From positions 38,650 through 102,649 of the forward strand of contig NZ_QFFM01000012.1 of NCBI RefSeq assembly GCF_003129905.1: a stretch of DNA of 64,000 nucleotides, given 5' to 3'. Within the stretch, counting starts at the first letter, position 1, and every line of letters starts with the position of its first letter. The notes under the pieces were generated by a model. That model ran no database searches and had not been told where the DNA came from. It saw only the letters and a program-made list of their open reading frames with translations. The position numbers and the translations under genes are program-made. This stretch comes from Bifidobacterium callitrichidarum. GTDB taxonomy: Bacteria > Actinomycetota > Actinomycetes > Actinomycetales > Bifidobacteriaceae. Of the stretch, positions 8,646-17,773 are shown in pieces.

Positions 8646-8689
8646 GTGTGGACGGTTACAGTATATATCATTGGCGGAAACAACACGCC
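8646..8689 (-). promoter_or_regulatory. composite promoter, copy 5
   Basis: Minus strand: GGCGTGT (8689-8683), 17 bases, TATACTG (8665-8659), 5 bases, GTCCACAC (8653-8646). It drives the five-gene operon 8597-3311. Confidence 0.85.
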
Positions 8690-8722
8690 GAAAACCGCAA
8701 AGCAAAGCACCAGACGCAAGAA

Positions 8723-9022
8723 CTACAAGAACCGCTTCCGCGACTCCAGCCCGCGTTCAAACTCGTAACGGATAGGAGCCAGAACGCCGGACGCCTCCAG
8801 CAGACAACCGAACAGACAGAAACGAAGAAAGACTTCCCTATCGGTTCGGGACAACGGCGGATCATCATACTGGGCGCGACTATTCGTCCAGCACCCGTGC
8901 AGATGCCAGTCTGGACAGTAGAACCAGCGGCCGCACGTGCACATGGTTTTGCCGGTTCCGATCGGATCATCGATACCGGTGCCACGGTGGAGGATGTACG
9001 TCGAGAGTTCAGTCGAAGACAT
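8723..9022 (-). CDS. Cys/His-rich small protein, 99 aa
   Basis: Not recognised. Residues 28-48 contain CTCGRWFYCPDWHLHGC, a CxC...C...H.H..C cluster that could bind zinc. AAGGAG lies directly before the ATG at 9022, which is why this start is preferred over an open frame reaching back into the upstream phosphoesterase gene. Last gene of the operon 10677-8723. Confidence 0.55.
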   Translation of the reverse strand: MSSTELSTYILHRGTGIDDPIGTGKTMCTCGRWFYCPDWHLHGCWTNSRAQYDDPPLSRTDREVFLRFCLFGCLLEASGVLAPIRYEFERGLESRKRFL

Positions 9023-9030
9023 AGGACTCC

Positions 9031-9735
9031 TTACAGAACGTTCTTGGCGGTAAACCAGTCCACAACCTGCTGCTTCGAAACCGGTTGCAGATTCCAAGCA
9101 TCCAAACCGACATTCACCTGCAAATCATCCGGCCCGTCAGGAGTCAACTGGTGCGTATGTCCATACAGTAAAGGCGTATCGACATCATACGGTGCGCGGG
9201 ATAGAGCATCATTCGAGAACCGCTCATCCCCCGGCCAACCGAAACTCAACGTCTCCCGATACGGAAAATGACTCAGGTTCACAACACCGATACCGCTGAT
9301 AGTCGTAGCATCATTCGCCGTCACGGACAGGAACCTGTCCCGCACCTTCGAATCGTTCTTCCACCAGCCGTCATGGTTGCCGAGCACTACGCGAATATTC
9401 TGACAGTTGAGCGCGTTCACACATTCGGCCAAGTGGTCGATGCTTGTACGGAATCCCAGATCACCAAGAATCCAAAGCACATCATCCGCCTGCACGCTGC
9501 TGTTGAGATTGTTGATGATCGCCTCATCATGTGCGTCGGTATCGGCGGCCTTACCGTAGGATAGGCGGCGATCATCCTGAACCGTCTGTTCAACCCACTC
9601 ATGTGCCGCCTGTAAACCCTGCGATTCGAGCAGCTCGCAGTAGTGTTGACGGCCGGGGTCGAATTTCGTATAACCGCGTAAAGCGGAGACAAGCGGATGC
9701 CCGAAATGAGTATCTGTTGTAAACCATGTCGTCAT
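9031..9735 (-). CDS. calcineurin-like metallophosphoesterase, 234 aa
   Basis: All metal-binding motifs of the family are visible: TDTHFGH at the N-terminus, GDLG near residue 91, GNHDG near 118, a His in LSHFPY, and GHTHQ near 192. Substrates in this family range from nucleic-acid ends and cyclic phosphates to proteins, and the sequence does not decide. It lies between a PD-(D/E)XK protein and the Cys/His-rich protein, in a region with two RNA ligases, so a role in trimming RNA ends is possible but inferred. Confidence 0.8.
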   Translation of the reverse strand: MTTWFTTDTHFGHPLVSALRGYTKFDPGRQHYCELLESQGLQAAHEWVEQTVQDDRRLSYGKAADTDAHDEAIINNLNSSVQADDVLWILGDLGFRTSIDHLAECVNALNCQNIRVVLGNHDGWWKNDSKVRDRFLSVTANDATTISGIGVVNLSHFPYRETLSFGWPGDERFSNDALSRAPYDVDTPLLYGHTHQLTPDGPDDLQVNVGLDAWNLQPVSKQQVVDWFTAKNVL

Positions 9736-9753
9736 GTGTCTTCTCCTGAGTAT

Positions 9754-10677
9754 CTAGTTTTTCGCCGCAGTCCGAATGGCTTCGGTTAGTTGTGTATAAG
9801 CAGTCCGCAGCTCCTCGTATCGGGCGTTGAGAACCGTGTTCTTCATGCGAAGCTTGTCCAATTCGGTTTCCTGGAATCCATATCCCTTGTTCTTTAACCG
9901 GACAACATAGTTCCTTTGATCGGTTAAGTCCCGGTTAAGTTTCGAGTTAATGGCTTCCAATTCGGCTATACGTTCAGTCATCGCTGTTGCATCATTGAAG
10001 GCGACGATGCTTTTCGTGGCGTTCACGATCATCTCCGGCAGTTCGCAAACCTGCTCCTGCTCCAACAGTTGGAACCAGCTGCGCATCATAAACGCGGTCA
10101 ACGGTGGAACGTCTTCACGCGGTACGATTATCGGCTGCTTGCTTTCCAATGTTTTCGTTGTAAAAGCGCAGTCAAACATCCATTGGGCCATGGTCGTATA
10201 ACTGAGCGGAAACCATTCCTTATACCGTAAGGTGTATTTCTTCTCTACCTTGCGACCGCTAGGCGTCAGGAACACATGAGCCTTGCGATAGGTCGGATAT
10301 ACCGCCCTCAGATGGTCGTAATATTTGTCCAACTGGTCGGCGGAGAGTTTGGCGAACACCTTATTCTCGATGCAGATAACAGCCTTGTTGCCCATGTCTA
10401 CGATAAGCAGGTCAATGTCCGCTTTCTCCCGGTATACCTTGATATCCATGCTGGGTTTCAGACCGGGGAGGCAGAATGCGTACAGTTTCTTCAGCAGGCC
10501 GCGTCTTAACCCGTGGTTGTTGTGCGGGTTCAGGAGATATGCGAGATAGTTGGAATGTTTGATTTCCTGATGTCCCATGCCGATGATTGAGAACACATTG
10601 TCCTCGTGGTTGATGATGGGTTTGCTGGAATGCTGGGCCTGGTTTTTCAGTTGTCGGCGGGTCACGACTTCGGACAT
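9754..10677 (-). CDS. PD-(D/E)XK nuclease family protein (PDDEXK_4-like), 307 aa
   Basis: Residues 30-130 carry the hallmarks of this superfamily: HSNYLAYLLNP with a following HG, then DIDLLI and ICIENKVFA (D ... ExK), then QLDKY. The C-terminal 80 residues are a coiled coil (AELEAINSKLNRDL). Such proteins occur in phage and defence islands, and their substrate is unknown. First gene of the operon 10677-8723, driven by composite promoter copy 6. Confidence 0.7.
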   Translation of the reverse strand: MSEVVTRRQLKNQAQHSSKPIINHEDNVFSIIGMGHQEIKHSNYLAYLLNPHNNHGLRRGLLKKLYAFCLPGLKPSMDIKVYREKADIDLLIVDMGNKAVICIENKVFAKLSADQLDKYYDHLRAVYPTYRKAHVFLTPSGRKVEKKYTLRYKEWFPLSYTTMAQWMFDCAFTTKTLESKQPIIVPREDVPPLTAFMMRSWFQLLEQEQVCELPEMIVNATKSIVAFNDATAMTERIAELEAINSKLNRDLTDQRNYVVRLKNKGYGFQETELDKLRMKNTVLNARYEELRTAYTQLTEAIRTAAKN

Positions 10678-10708
10678 GTATACTTCTTCTCCGTTTTACA
10701 GTATTAAC

Positions 10709-10752
10709 GTGTGGACATTTTCAGTATACGTGTATTGAAGTTAAGACGCGCC
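10709..10752 (-). promoter_or_regulatory. composite promoter, copy 6
   Basis: Minus strand: GGCGCGT (10752-10746, one change), 17 bases, TATACTG (10728-10722), 5 bases, GTCCACAC (10716-10709). It drives the operon 10677-8723. Confidence 0.8.
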
Positions 10753-10759
10753 GACAACA

Positions 10760-11620
10760 TTACAGGGAAAACGACTCCGCCAACGCTCCCACAGCCAACG
10801 AAACAATCCGACTCTGCGTCTTGCACTGCTCATAGGCTCGTGTCAGTCCGCACATCACGGCATAGGTGGCAGCCGGCTCGGCGCTGCTGAACATCACTGT
10901 CTGACCGTACTCCTTCTCCGCTTGCGAAATGAGACGTTGCATGGTTTTCTGCGGCCATTGTCCGATACCCAAGGCAATCGGGAATACTCGGTTGATGAGC
11001 TTCAGCGCATAGTCGTTCTTTTCATGGGCCGGTATGTTGCTGACTTGTTTGAAAATCAGGCTCCAATTGTCCGTCATGGATTGGGCTAGAACCTTAACGG
11101 ATGACTTGCTGATATTGGCAAGATTCTTGTCGCTGTCGGACCTTGAGTCGCAAGTCTTGGCGGCGTTCCCGGAAATCTTGCTCCATATGGTCGAATCCGG
11201 TTCCTGATATTCCTGATTCAGGTTTTCGCATATGGTCTTCACGATGGCCAGGAATTTTTCCCGCCTTAGGTGTCCGGAACTAATCTCATAGGAGACCCAT
11301 ATGATGTCCGGATTATTCGGACATCGCGTTATCTTCGACGCAATGGAGTCGGAACCGTTGTCCTTGTCTTTCCTACCGGTGAAGACGCTGATGAGTCGAA
11401 TGCCTTTGGCTTTCGCCAGACGACGCTTCTTCTTATCCTTGTCCTCACTCTTTTGATGGACGAACCAGGAGCCGATTTCGATTGCTACATGTCGTTCAGG
11501 AAACCATAGGTCGAGTTCCTTCCCGTTAAGCTGCTTGTGATCGCATTGGATGATCTGCTCGTCGGGCAGTAGCCAGCGGAAATACTCATAGAACGCGGCT
11601 TCCTCCAGTGAGACCGTCAT
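10760..11620 (-). CDS. Vsr/DUF559-like restriction-fold nuclease, 286 aa
   Basis: Residues 30-85 match the core of very-short-patch-repair-like nucleases: GKELDLWFPERHVAIEIG followed by KAKGIRLISVF. The usual ExN is replaced by EIG. The C-terminal 200 residues are helical and not recognised. The ATG at 11620 overlaps the upstream stop as ATGA. Last gene of the RNA ligase operon 13508-10760, ending just before composite promoter copy 6. Confidence 0.6.
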   Translation of the reverse strand: MTVSLEEAAFYEYFRWLLPDEQIIQCDHKQLNGKELDLWFPERHVAIEIGSWFVHQKSEDKDKKKRRLAKAKGIRLISVFTGRKDKDNGSDSIASKITRCPNNPDIIWVSYEISSGHLRREKFLAIVKTICENLNQEYQEPDSTIWSKISGNAAKTCDSRSDSDKNLANISKSSVKVLAQSMTDNWSLIFKQVSNIPAHEKNDYALKLINRVFPIALGIGQWPQKTMQRLISQAEKEYGQTVMFSSAEPAATYAVMCGLTRAYEQCKTQSRIVSLAVGALAESFSL

Positions 11621-11919
11621 AACCCGAATCCCTTCGACCGGGCATGAATCCACCATGCGTCAGCTAGAGCGGCTGGTGTGGTGAAGTACCAGCCTTTCCA
11701 GATGATGCCGAGGATTTCACCGTCCGGCGTTGTGTCGGTTTCGGCGTCTGAGCCGAAGATTCTGGTGGGTTTCCCGTTGTCGAGATGGTTCAGCCAGAGG
11801 TCGTGTCCGTTGTGTTGGATGGACCAGTCTTTGCCGAATATCATTCCGGTTCGTTTGGCCCATTCTTCGATTGTCAACGTGGGCGGTACGCCTCTGCCAC
11901 GTAATCCCAAATAGGTCAT
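11617..11919 (-). CDS. hypothetical protein, 100 aa
   Basis: Not recognised. It is Trp-rich (five Trp after residue 60 and a WAKRTG segment) and soluble. It lies 4 bases after the RNA ligase stop and overlaps the next gene, so it is firmly within the operon. Confidence 0.55.
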   Translation of the reverse strand: MTYLGLRGRGVPPTLTIEEWAKRTGMIFGKDWSIQHNGHDLWLNHLDNGKPTRIFGSDAETDTTPDGEILGIIWKGWYFTTPAALADAWWIHARSKGFGL

Positions 11920-11923
11920 GCGA

Positions 11924-13012
11924 TTACAGCCCGTACTTCGTCAGATACTTGTTATTGATGATCTTGAAGCACCGGTTATCGCCAAGCATGGCGGCGAGCT
12001 TCGGACTGATCTGCTGGTCGGTGCGAACGTGCCAGACGATACCCTCATCCAACAGGTTCGGCGTAACGTTCCCGCGTAGACCGTCGACTTTGCGGATCAT
12101 GTCGTCCATGCTGCCGGTCAACGCCCATTCGGTTTCATCCAACTGTGGGGCAGCCCAGGCGAGCAGGCCGGGGTTCCAATCCTCTCGGTCGATTTTGTGG
12201 TGATTCTTCCAGACGGCGAAAACGAACGGCTGGAGTTTCGCCAGTTTTAGACGGTTTGACTGGATGCCTGGACCGCACATTTCGAACTGGCAGACCATGC
12301 CGGGTTCCAGCATGGTGTCCAATCCGGCTCTTAATGCGACCTGCATGTTGGTGCTGTCCGCCGCCAACTCCCAGTTACGCGAGTAGACGTGCAGATTATT
12401 GTCGCCATCCTTGTAGAGGGTGGTGCTGGTACCATCGACCTTCACAGTCGGCACAGCCTTCAGAGACTTGAGTTCTTCCCACCCGGCGTTGGCGGGTTTG
12501 CCGGAAACCGTATTCCAAATCTCATCCTGCACTGCGGCGATCGACTGGACTCGTGGAGCGTCGGACTTGTCGCAGGGCGCGTTGAATCGGCCGATCTGAT
12601 TGCCGCCGACCGGAATCGGCTCCTCGTATTTGACTACGCCCGTCTGCATGGTGATATCAGTGCCGACCGGCGTATCCGAGGCGATGCCCAGCTCGTTCAA
12701 GCTCATGATGAGCCCTTGTGAGTAGACGCCGCGGAGTTTCATGGTGCGCAACACGTGTCCACGGACTTCCTTACCGCCTTCGATAAGCATGGTTTTCTGA
12801 CCACGCGACTGGAATGGGGCATAGACTGGGTTGATTTCAGGTAGGAGGCTGTCAGTTTCGAAGTAAGCGACCTTATCCCCCGGCTTGAGGTGCATGTCCT
12901 TGTTGACGACGATCTTCCAGCCGAGAACACGGGCGACTTCGATTCGGTCGGCTCCTTCGATGGGGTCGATGCCGATAATTTGCTGGACGCTGACGAGTTT
13001 TCTGCTGCTCAT
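11924..13012 (-). CDS. RNA ligase, Rnl5/DRB0094-like, 362 aa
   Basis: An N-terminal OB-type module (residues 1-150, similar to the accessory domain of the Deinococcus DRB0094 ligase family) is followed by a nucleotidyltransferase core. The core has motif I KVDGTS (adenylated Lys), FEMCGPG, EGIVWHV and FKIINNKYL near the C-terminus. It is predicted to seal nicked RNA. AAGGAAA precedes the ATG at 13012. It is a second, unrelated RNA ligase on the same element, about 5 kb from the kinase-ligase fusion. Confidence 0.8.
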   Translation of the reverse strand: MSSRKLVSVQQIIGIDPIEGADRIEVARVLGWKIVVNKDMHLKPGDKVAYFETDSLLPEINPVYAPFQSRGQKTMLIEGGKEVRGHVLRTMKLRGVYSQGLIMSLNELGIASDTPVGTDITMQTGVVKYEEPIPVGGNQIGRFNAPCDKSDAPRVQSIAAVQDEIWNTVSGKPANAGWEELKSLKAVPTVKVDGTSTTLYKDGDNNLHVYSRNWELAADSTNMQVALRAGLDTMLEPGMVCQFEMCGPGIQSNRLKLAKLQPFVFAVWKNHHKIDREDWNPGLLAWAAPQLDETEWALTGSMDDMIRKVDGLRGNVTPNLLDEGIVWHVRTDQQISPKLAAMLGDNRCFKIINNKYLTKYGL

Positions 13013-13109
13013 GTTGTTTTCCTTACGATATTATGCAAACGTTTTCAGAGTGTGACCGTTTTCGGCAAGGTAATTCCGTGGACAGAACGGTCTTAAACAG
13101 GACTGCCGG

Positions 13110-13508
13110 TCACATGTCCTTCGAGGTGCGTTCGTCTTCCAGTTTCCGCAGCAGGTCCAGCTGTCGGTCGGCCAGCAGTCGCAGGAACTCCTTCAGGGAT
13201 TCCTCTTCCGAATAGGATTCCGCCTCATCGGCTGTCATGAACTCGGTCTCAACGGTTGCATTAATCTTCTCGACGGGATGGACTTCTGGAAAATCACCGG
13301 AGTAATACTCGTTCTCCTGCATTTCCGTATTACCGCGATACCACGTGATTCGATAATACTTGCCATCGTCGTCCATCTTGACGACGCCTTCCATCCTGGT
13401 CTGCCATCGGCTCTCGCCCACGGGTTTGCTTCTGACGATCTTGCCGGTGTCTTCGTAGACCGCGGATTCGAGTTCCTCATCGGTAAAATGTCTGGCGTTG
13501 TCGGTCAA
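13110..13508 (-). CDS. hypothetical protein, 132 aa (TTG start)
   Basis: Not recognised. It is acidic with a helical C-terminus. TTG is taken as start because AGGAG lies 7 bases before it and no ATG is available. First gene of the RNA ligase operon. Confidence 0.6.
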   Translation of the reverse strand: MTDNARHFTDEELESAVYEDTGKIVRSKPVGESRWQTRMEGVVKMDDDGKYYRITWYRGNTEMQENEYYSGDFPEVHPVEKINATVETEFMTADEAESYSEEESLKEFLRLLADRQLDLLRKLEDERTSKDM

Positions 13509-13539
13509 TGTCTTTCTCCTGCTGTTTTAACTTCTTAAC

Positions 13540-13583
13540 GTGTGGACGTTTACAGTATATGACAACAGGCGGAAAGACTCGCC
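13540..13583 (-). promoter_or_regulatory. composite promoter, copy 7
   Basis: Minus strand: GGCGAGT (one change), 17 bases, TATACTG (13559-13553), 5 bases, GTCCACAC (13547-13540). It drives the operon 13508-10760. Confidence 0.8.
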
Positions 13584-13599
13584 CGAAACCAACCAAACA

Positions 13600-14475
13600 T
13601 CAAACAGCAACCAGCGCCTTAATCGAAGGATGATGCCGGTATCCCATGATGGTGAAGTCGTCGTAGTCGTAGTCGAACAGCGAATCGGCCTTGCGGATCT
13701 CGATCTGCGGGTACGGGTACGGCTCACGTGAGAGCTGTTCGAGCACCTGGTCGATGTGGTTGTCGTACACGTGGCAGTCGCCGCCGGTCCACACGAACTC
13801 TCCGGGCTCCAGACCGGCCTGCTGGGCCATCATCAGCGTGAGCAGCGAATAGGACGCGATGTTGAACGGCACGCCGAGGAACATGTCGCACGAACGCTGG
13901 TACAGCTGGCAGGAGAGCCGGCCGTCCGCCACGTAGAACTGGAACAGCGCATGGCAGGGCGGCAGGGCCATCTGCTCCACTTCGGCCGGATTCCATGCGG
14001 AGACCACCATGCGGCGGGAATCCGGGTGGTTTTTGATGAGATCCATCACATTGGCGATCTGGTCGATGGTGCGGTTCGGGTCCTCCGGCGTGGGGGCCGG
14101 CCAAGAACGCCACTGGGCTCCGTACACGGGGCCCAAGTCTCCCTGGTCATTCAGCTGCCATTCATCCCAGATATGGACTCCGCGCTCTTGGAGCCAGCGC
14201 ACGTTCGTGGAACCCTGTAGGAACCATAGCAGCTCATAGGCGACGCCTTTGAAGAACACGGTTTTCGTGGTCAGCAATGGGAAGTACTGCGAGAGATCGA
14301 ATCGCATCTGCTGGCCGAACAGGCTGATGGTGCCGGTGCCGGTGCGGTCGGACTTCAGGGTGCCTTCGGTCAGGATCTTGCGCACCAGGTCCTCGTACGG
14401 CATCGGGATAACCGTTTCGGGGCGCGCGGGGATACGGGTACGAATGTCTGCGAGCTGTTCTTCGGTCAAAGCCAT
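13600..14475 (-). CDS. thyA: thymidylate synthase, 291 aa
   Basis: Converts dUMP to dTMP with methylene-tetrahydrofolate. Full length, with the catalytic PPCH loop, [23 protein letters not shown] and GDCHVYDNH all present. It is the last gene of a six-gene leftward operon whose other members are not recognised, and an extra gene carried by the element. Phages and large plasmids often carry thyA to secure dTMP for their own replication, which is the likely use here. Confidence 0.95.
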   Translation of the reverse strand: MALTEEQLADIRTRIPARPETVIPMPYEDLVRKILTEGTLKSDRTGTGTISLFGQQMRFDLSQYFPLLTTKTVFFKGVAYELLWFLQGSTNVRWLQERGVHIWDEWQLNDQGDLGPVYGAQWRSWPAPTPEDPNRTIDQIANVMDLIKNHPDSRRMVVSAWNPAEVEQMALPPCHALFQFYVADGRLSCQLYQRSCDMFLGVPFNIASYSLLTLMMAQQAGLEPGEFVWTGGDCHVYDNHIDQVLEQLSREPYPYPQIEIRKADSLFDYDYDDFTIMGYRHHPSIKALVAV

Positions 14476-14493
14476 ATTCTCTCGTGCCTTTCT

Positions 14494-14925
14494 TTAATCT
14501 TGAGTTTCTGCTGTCAGATCGGCTACAACAACCCCGAGTTTCCGCGGCTTATGATTGGCGATATACGCCCACTTCGGATCGAACACAAGATGCATTATCT
14601 CCGGATAATCAACATCGGTCAGATGCTTCGCATCGTACCGGCAACGGTCCCCCATGTGTTCTCGCGCTTGGTTTCCTATCTGCGCATACCACAGATTCAT
14701 ACGACGCTCGAAATTATTCAACTTCTGCTGGCTATCGCCGCGCTTGAGAGGATTACAGGGCGGAGAATCGACAACCAGTCCTTGGTTGGTTATGAGAGGC
14801 CCGCTATCCAGCGGGATGATCGCGATTTCGCGTTCCTCATCGAACTTAGGACGATATGGTTCGCGGCCGCTACCCGTTGTCTTATCTGCGGACGACTTAT
14901 CTTGATTTCGCTGGTTTCTACGCAC
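14494..14925 (-). CDS. hypothetical protein, 143 aa
   Basis: Not recognised. The basic, polar N-terminus (first 30 residues) looks disordered, followed by a mixed domain with two Cys. It lies between thyA and the 169-aa gene with gaps of 18 and 4 bases. Confidence 0.55.
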   Translation of the reverse strand: MRRNQRNQDKSSADKTTGSGREPYRPKFDEEREIAIIPLDSGPLITNQGLVVDSPPCNPLKRGDSQQKLNNFERRMNLWYAQIGNQAREHMGDRCRYDAKHLTDVDYPEIMHLVFDPKWAYIANHKPRKLGVVVADLTAETQD

Positions 14926-14929
14926 TCAC

Positions 14930-15439
14930 TCACTCCTCTTGCCGTGTTTTTACTTCAGGCACATCCTCTGACGGAGGCTCGTCCGGCGCTTCGAAAGCCT
15001 CGTAACCGAGAGTGATAAGCGCATCCTCCAAATCCAAGGACTCCTCTACAAGAGGCCGCATTGAATCAGCATCGTGCAGTCGCCCGTTCTGCCAAACAAC
15101 GCAACCGACACCCTCGTAAGGCGGTGTGAGGTCCGCGAACCGGAACGCGCCGATCGTATATGTTTCCGCCCGACCGGGTCCACGCTGATGCAGGATAACC
15201 TCCATATGCGGGTCGATTGCGGTTTCGAACAAGCCAATCCAACGGGAGCCGACATGCAGGGAGGGAAGTCCAGTACGAGGTTCGACAGACACTGTGAATT
15301 CCTCGGCGTCGAGTCCGTGGCATAAGGCGCCTTGGTCTCCGACTCTTGGCGAGTCCGGCCCCCAACCGTCGTCGGTTCGGTCCGCGTAATGGAAGTGATT
15401 GAGGTAGGCGTGTTGGAATCGTTCGTCTTCAGCGTTCAT
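14930..15439 (-). CDS. hypothetical protein, 169 aa
   Basis: Not recognised. The central part (LHVGSRWIGLFETAI) is beta-rich and the C-terminal 40 residues are very acidic. The ATG overlaps the upstream ATPase stop as ATGA. Confidence 0.55.
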   Translation of the reverse strand: MNAEDERFQHAYLNHFHYADRTDDGWGPDSPRVGDQGALCHGLDAEEFTVSVEPRTGLPSLHVGSRWIGLFETAIDPHMEVILHQRGPGRAETYTIGAFRFADLTPPYEGVGCVVWQNGRLHDADSMRPLVEESLDLEDALITLGYEAFEAPDEPPSEDVPEVKTRQEE

Positions 15440-16098
15440 CGATTCTCCTTCGCGGCCATGCGTTCGACGCGACGGTATTTCGCATCCGAATCATGTTCAA
15501 TCCACTTCCGCCACGTCGGATAGTCGGACAGGTTTACGGTCTTCAACGTGCGGGCGGCAAGCACAGTCGCATCATGCCGGTTCGCCCAGTCGACTGGTTC
15601 GAACGTGTTCGAGGAGACAATCGCATATGTGGGCGAGTCCTTTCGCTCCTTGACCAGCCAGTCACAGGAGTCAAGGAACACACTAATCTCGTGAGCGTCC
15701 AGCCCGGAGTCGAGCGCATCCACGGCAAGCAGGAACGGCCCGTCGCCCGCTTCAGACAAAGGTCGGGATAAGGCGCGGGATTCCATGCCGAGAATATACG
15801 CAATCTGCTGGCCTTCAGAAGACAGTTTCGCCCCGAACGCCCGATTGAACGAGTCAACATTACCGCTCCATGCGGCGCGGCCGATCAGATCGTTCGCGGT
15901 CGTGGCACGCGCATCAATCGCATGAGTAACCCACCCCATGTCCTGAGCTGTTTCCTGGAGCCGATTCAGCAGCGTCGTTTTGCCGGCACCGTTCGCTCCA
16001 ATGAGAATCGTCACGCCCGGCTCCAATGAAATCGTGGCGTGCGGGTAGAGCGGCAGCTGCTCGTGGTTCGGGTTCGTCCCGATACGAAAGTCCGTCAC
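15436..16098 (-). CDS. ABC-type ATPase (AAA, RecF/SMC-like), 220 aa
   Basis: Walker A GANGAGKTTLL lies at about residues 36-46 and Walker B LLAVDALDSGLD near 125. The small size and single domain resemble AAA ATPases of mobile elements and defence loci more than a transporter subunit. A GTG start at 16098 is chosen because AAGGAG stands before it and it overlaps the upstream stop as GTGA. A longer ATG frame would enter the previous gene. Its partner is unknown. Confidence 0.7.
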   Translation of the reverse strand: MTDFRIGTNPNHEQLPLYPHATISLEPGVTILIGANGAGKTTLLNRLQETAQDMGWVTHAIDARATTANDLIGRAAWSGNVDSFNRAFGAKLSSEGQQIAYILGMESRALSRPLSEAGDGPFLLAVDALDSGLDAHEISVFLDSCDWLVKERKDSPTYAIVSSNTFEPVDWANRHDATVLAARTLKTVNLSDYPTWRKWIEHDSDAKYRRVERMAAKENR

Positions 16099-16685
16099 GT
16101 TCGCTCCTTCAAAGGTTGCAGGGTTGTCGTCCACGCCGTTTCATGGGCTGCGATGATGGAACGCAGCTCGTCAGCTAATTGGTCTCCATTAACCAGCCCA
16201 TCCAAGCTTGGAACGTTCTTGTATGGTTTGTCGTTGATAAGAATGACGGCCGTACCGTCTGACGCGGGGATGACGGATATCCAATTGAAGCCATGTTCGA
16301 TACGGCCTAATCCATCAGGCCCGTTCGTTCGCTCCCAATCACTGTTATCCGCAGCCCAAGCAAGGGTTGAATCTGCTATCTCCGCGTTAGTGCGTTGTAC
16401 GGCTGAAATCACAATGCGCTTGGATTCGGTTTCCAACCATGCTGCGACAATACCCGGGTCAGGGTTCGAGCAGGCGACTGGGGTTGAAAGAGCGTCCCAA
16501 CCGAGCGAAGTCGGCCCTGATGAGTCGAGCACAGGCAGGCCGTTGATGAGACGAAAACGCACTCGGCAGATGTTGTATGGTGCGAATCCTCTGGCGATGT
16601 TCTCATGATGGTCGACGAACTTGAACAAGCCCGTGCTTTTCAGAACCATTGCGGCGTCCGCCGTCGTGAAGCTGCTATACTCCAT
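16095..16685 (-). CDS. hypothetical protein, 196 aa
   Basis: Not recognised. A mixed alpha/beta soluble protein. The ATG at 16685 is chosen for the AGGAGC before it. Coupled by a 4-base overlap to the ATPase gene, so the two products may act together. Confidence 0.55.
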   Translation of the reverse strand: MEYSSFTTADAAMVLKSTGLFKFVDHHENIARGFAPYNICRVRFRLINGLPVLDSSGPTSLGWDALSTPVACSNPDPGIVAAWLETESKRIVISAVQRTNAEIADSTLAWAADNSDWERTNGPDGLGRIEHGFNWISVIPASDGTAVILINDKPYKNVPSLDGLVNGDQLADELRSIIAAHETAWTTTLQPLKERT

Positions 16686-16699
16686 GTTTTCGGCTCCTG

Positions 16700-16999
16700 T
16701 TAGGCGATGTTCCAAGTGATGTCCTTTGCCTCATCGTTGGTCTTATGTCCACGGAATCGCAGCGCATGCCCGGCGCAGGATTCGCAGAGGTTGAGTTTCT
16801 GGATGCGTACGATGGTGCGGGTCTGCTGGGTGTGGTGTTCCTCGTCATAGTGGTTTTCGTCGATGAGAATCGGGTAGTCGAGCTCCCAGTATTGGGGGTT
16901 GCCTGCATTGTTTCCGCAGATGCTGCACTTGTGCGGGTTCTTTTTGACGATTGCGAGTCGCTCTTCGAGGGTGAGGTTGTCGTATGCGGTGTTGTTCAT
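16700..16999 (-). CDS. zinc-ribbon-like protein, 99 aa
   Basis: CSICG near residue 28 and CESCAGH near residue 75 form two Cys pairs that probably bind zinc. Many His and acidic residues lie between them. Resembles small HNH-like or zinc-ribbon proteins, but no HNH triad is clear. CGGAGAG precedes the ATG. First gene of the thyA operon. Confidence 0.6.
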   Translation of the reverse strand: MNNTAYDNLTLEERLAIVKKNPHKCSICGNNAGNPQYWELDYPILIDENHYDEEHHTQQTRTIVRIQKLNLCESCAGHALRFRGHKTNDEAKDITWNIA

Positions 17000-17031
17000 T
17001 TTTTCTCTCCGTTTTTGTTTTACTCTATTTT

Positions 17032-17075
17032 GTGTGGACAATTACAGTATACAGTGAAGAGAGAAACAACACGCC
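17032..17075 (-). promoter_or_regulatory. composite promoter, copy 8
   Basis: Minus strand: GGCGTGT (17075-17069), 17 bases, TATACTG (17051-17045), 5 bases, GTCCACAC (17039-17032). It drives the thyA operon. Confidence 0.85.
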
Positions 17076-17083
17076 GGAAACAA

Positions 17084-17734
17084 CTAAGCCACAGCATCCT
17101 TCGCAACAAACAACGGAGCCTGACTCCATGAAGTATCGGTACCCTTCCGACTCTTCTTACCGGTGGGCTTCCGCTGAGTCATGCCAACAACCTCATCATC
17201 CGAGACGCTTTCCATCAAACGCCTAGCGGCTTCGAGACGCAGATACCATTCCTGGAACTCATCGAAACGGACGGAGGAATCCTTATCCTCTACTGCAGCA
17301 AGAGCCGGTTCGGCTGTGGGTTCAGCTGCCGTCTGGCTACCTGCGACGATAACAATCAAATGAGTCGAATACATGAGCGCAATCGGCGGAATCGCCATAA
17401 CCATAGGACCAGCCCAAGCAGGCAACAGGCCGCCATCCTGAATCCAAGCATGCAGCGCGTTACCGAGAATACTCAGCAGGCCGGCGACAATGAAACCAGC
17501 CCACGGATACCACCTGTAATGGATGCCATTGCGTTCGAAGCCCCAAACAGCCCAAGTTGAAAGCAAGATAGTTCCGTCGATGCAAATCGGTCCACCCCAC
17601 GCCAACCACGGCGACGCACCGCACTCGACGAATAGGCTTTGCAGGGCGTCGAAGCTGAGCAGGAATGCGATCAGGCCGATGAGTGTTCCCGCGAGGAAAC
17701 CGGGCCAGAGGCGGATTTTGGTTTTGTCTTTCAT
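17084..17734 (-). CDS. DUF2637 membrane protein, 216 aa
   Basis: Four hydrophobic helices fill the first 140 residues (about 10-30, 42-64, 76-98, 106-130), followed by a charged cytoplasmic tail. The first helices match DUF2637, a family typical of actinobacterial plasmids and integrative conjugative elements, where it sits near transfer genes. Precise function unknown. It lies downstream of the CAP-domain gene across a hairpin. Confidence 0.65.
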   Translation of the reverse strand: MKDKTKIRLWPGFLAGTLIGLIAFLLSFDALQSLFVECGASPWLAWGGPICIDGTILLSTWAVWGFERNGIHYRWYPWAGFIVAGLLSILGNALHAWIQDGGLLPAWAGPMVMAIPPIALMYSTHLIVIVAGSQTAAEPTAEPALAAVEDKDSSVRFDEFQEWYLRLEAARRLMESVSDDEVVGMTQRKPTGKKSRKGTDTSWSQAPLFVAKDAVA

Positions 17735-17773
17735 GATTCTTTTGCCCTTTGGTTGTTTAGGATAGCGACATTT

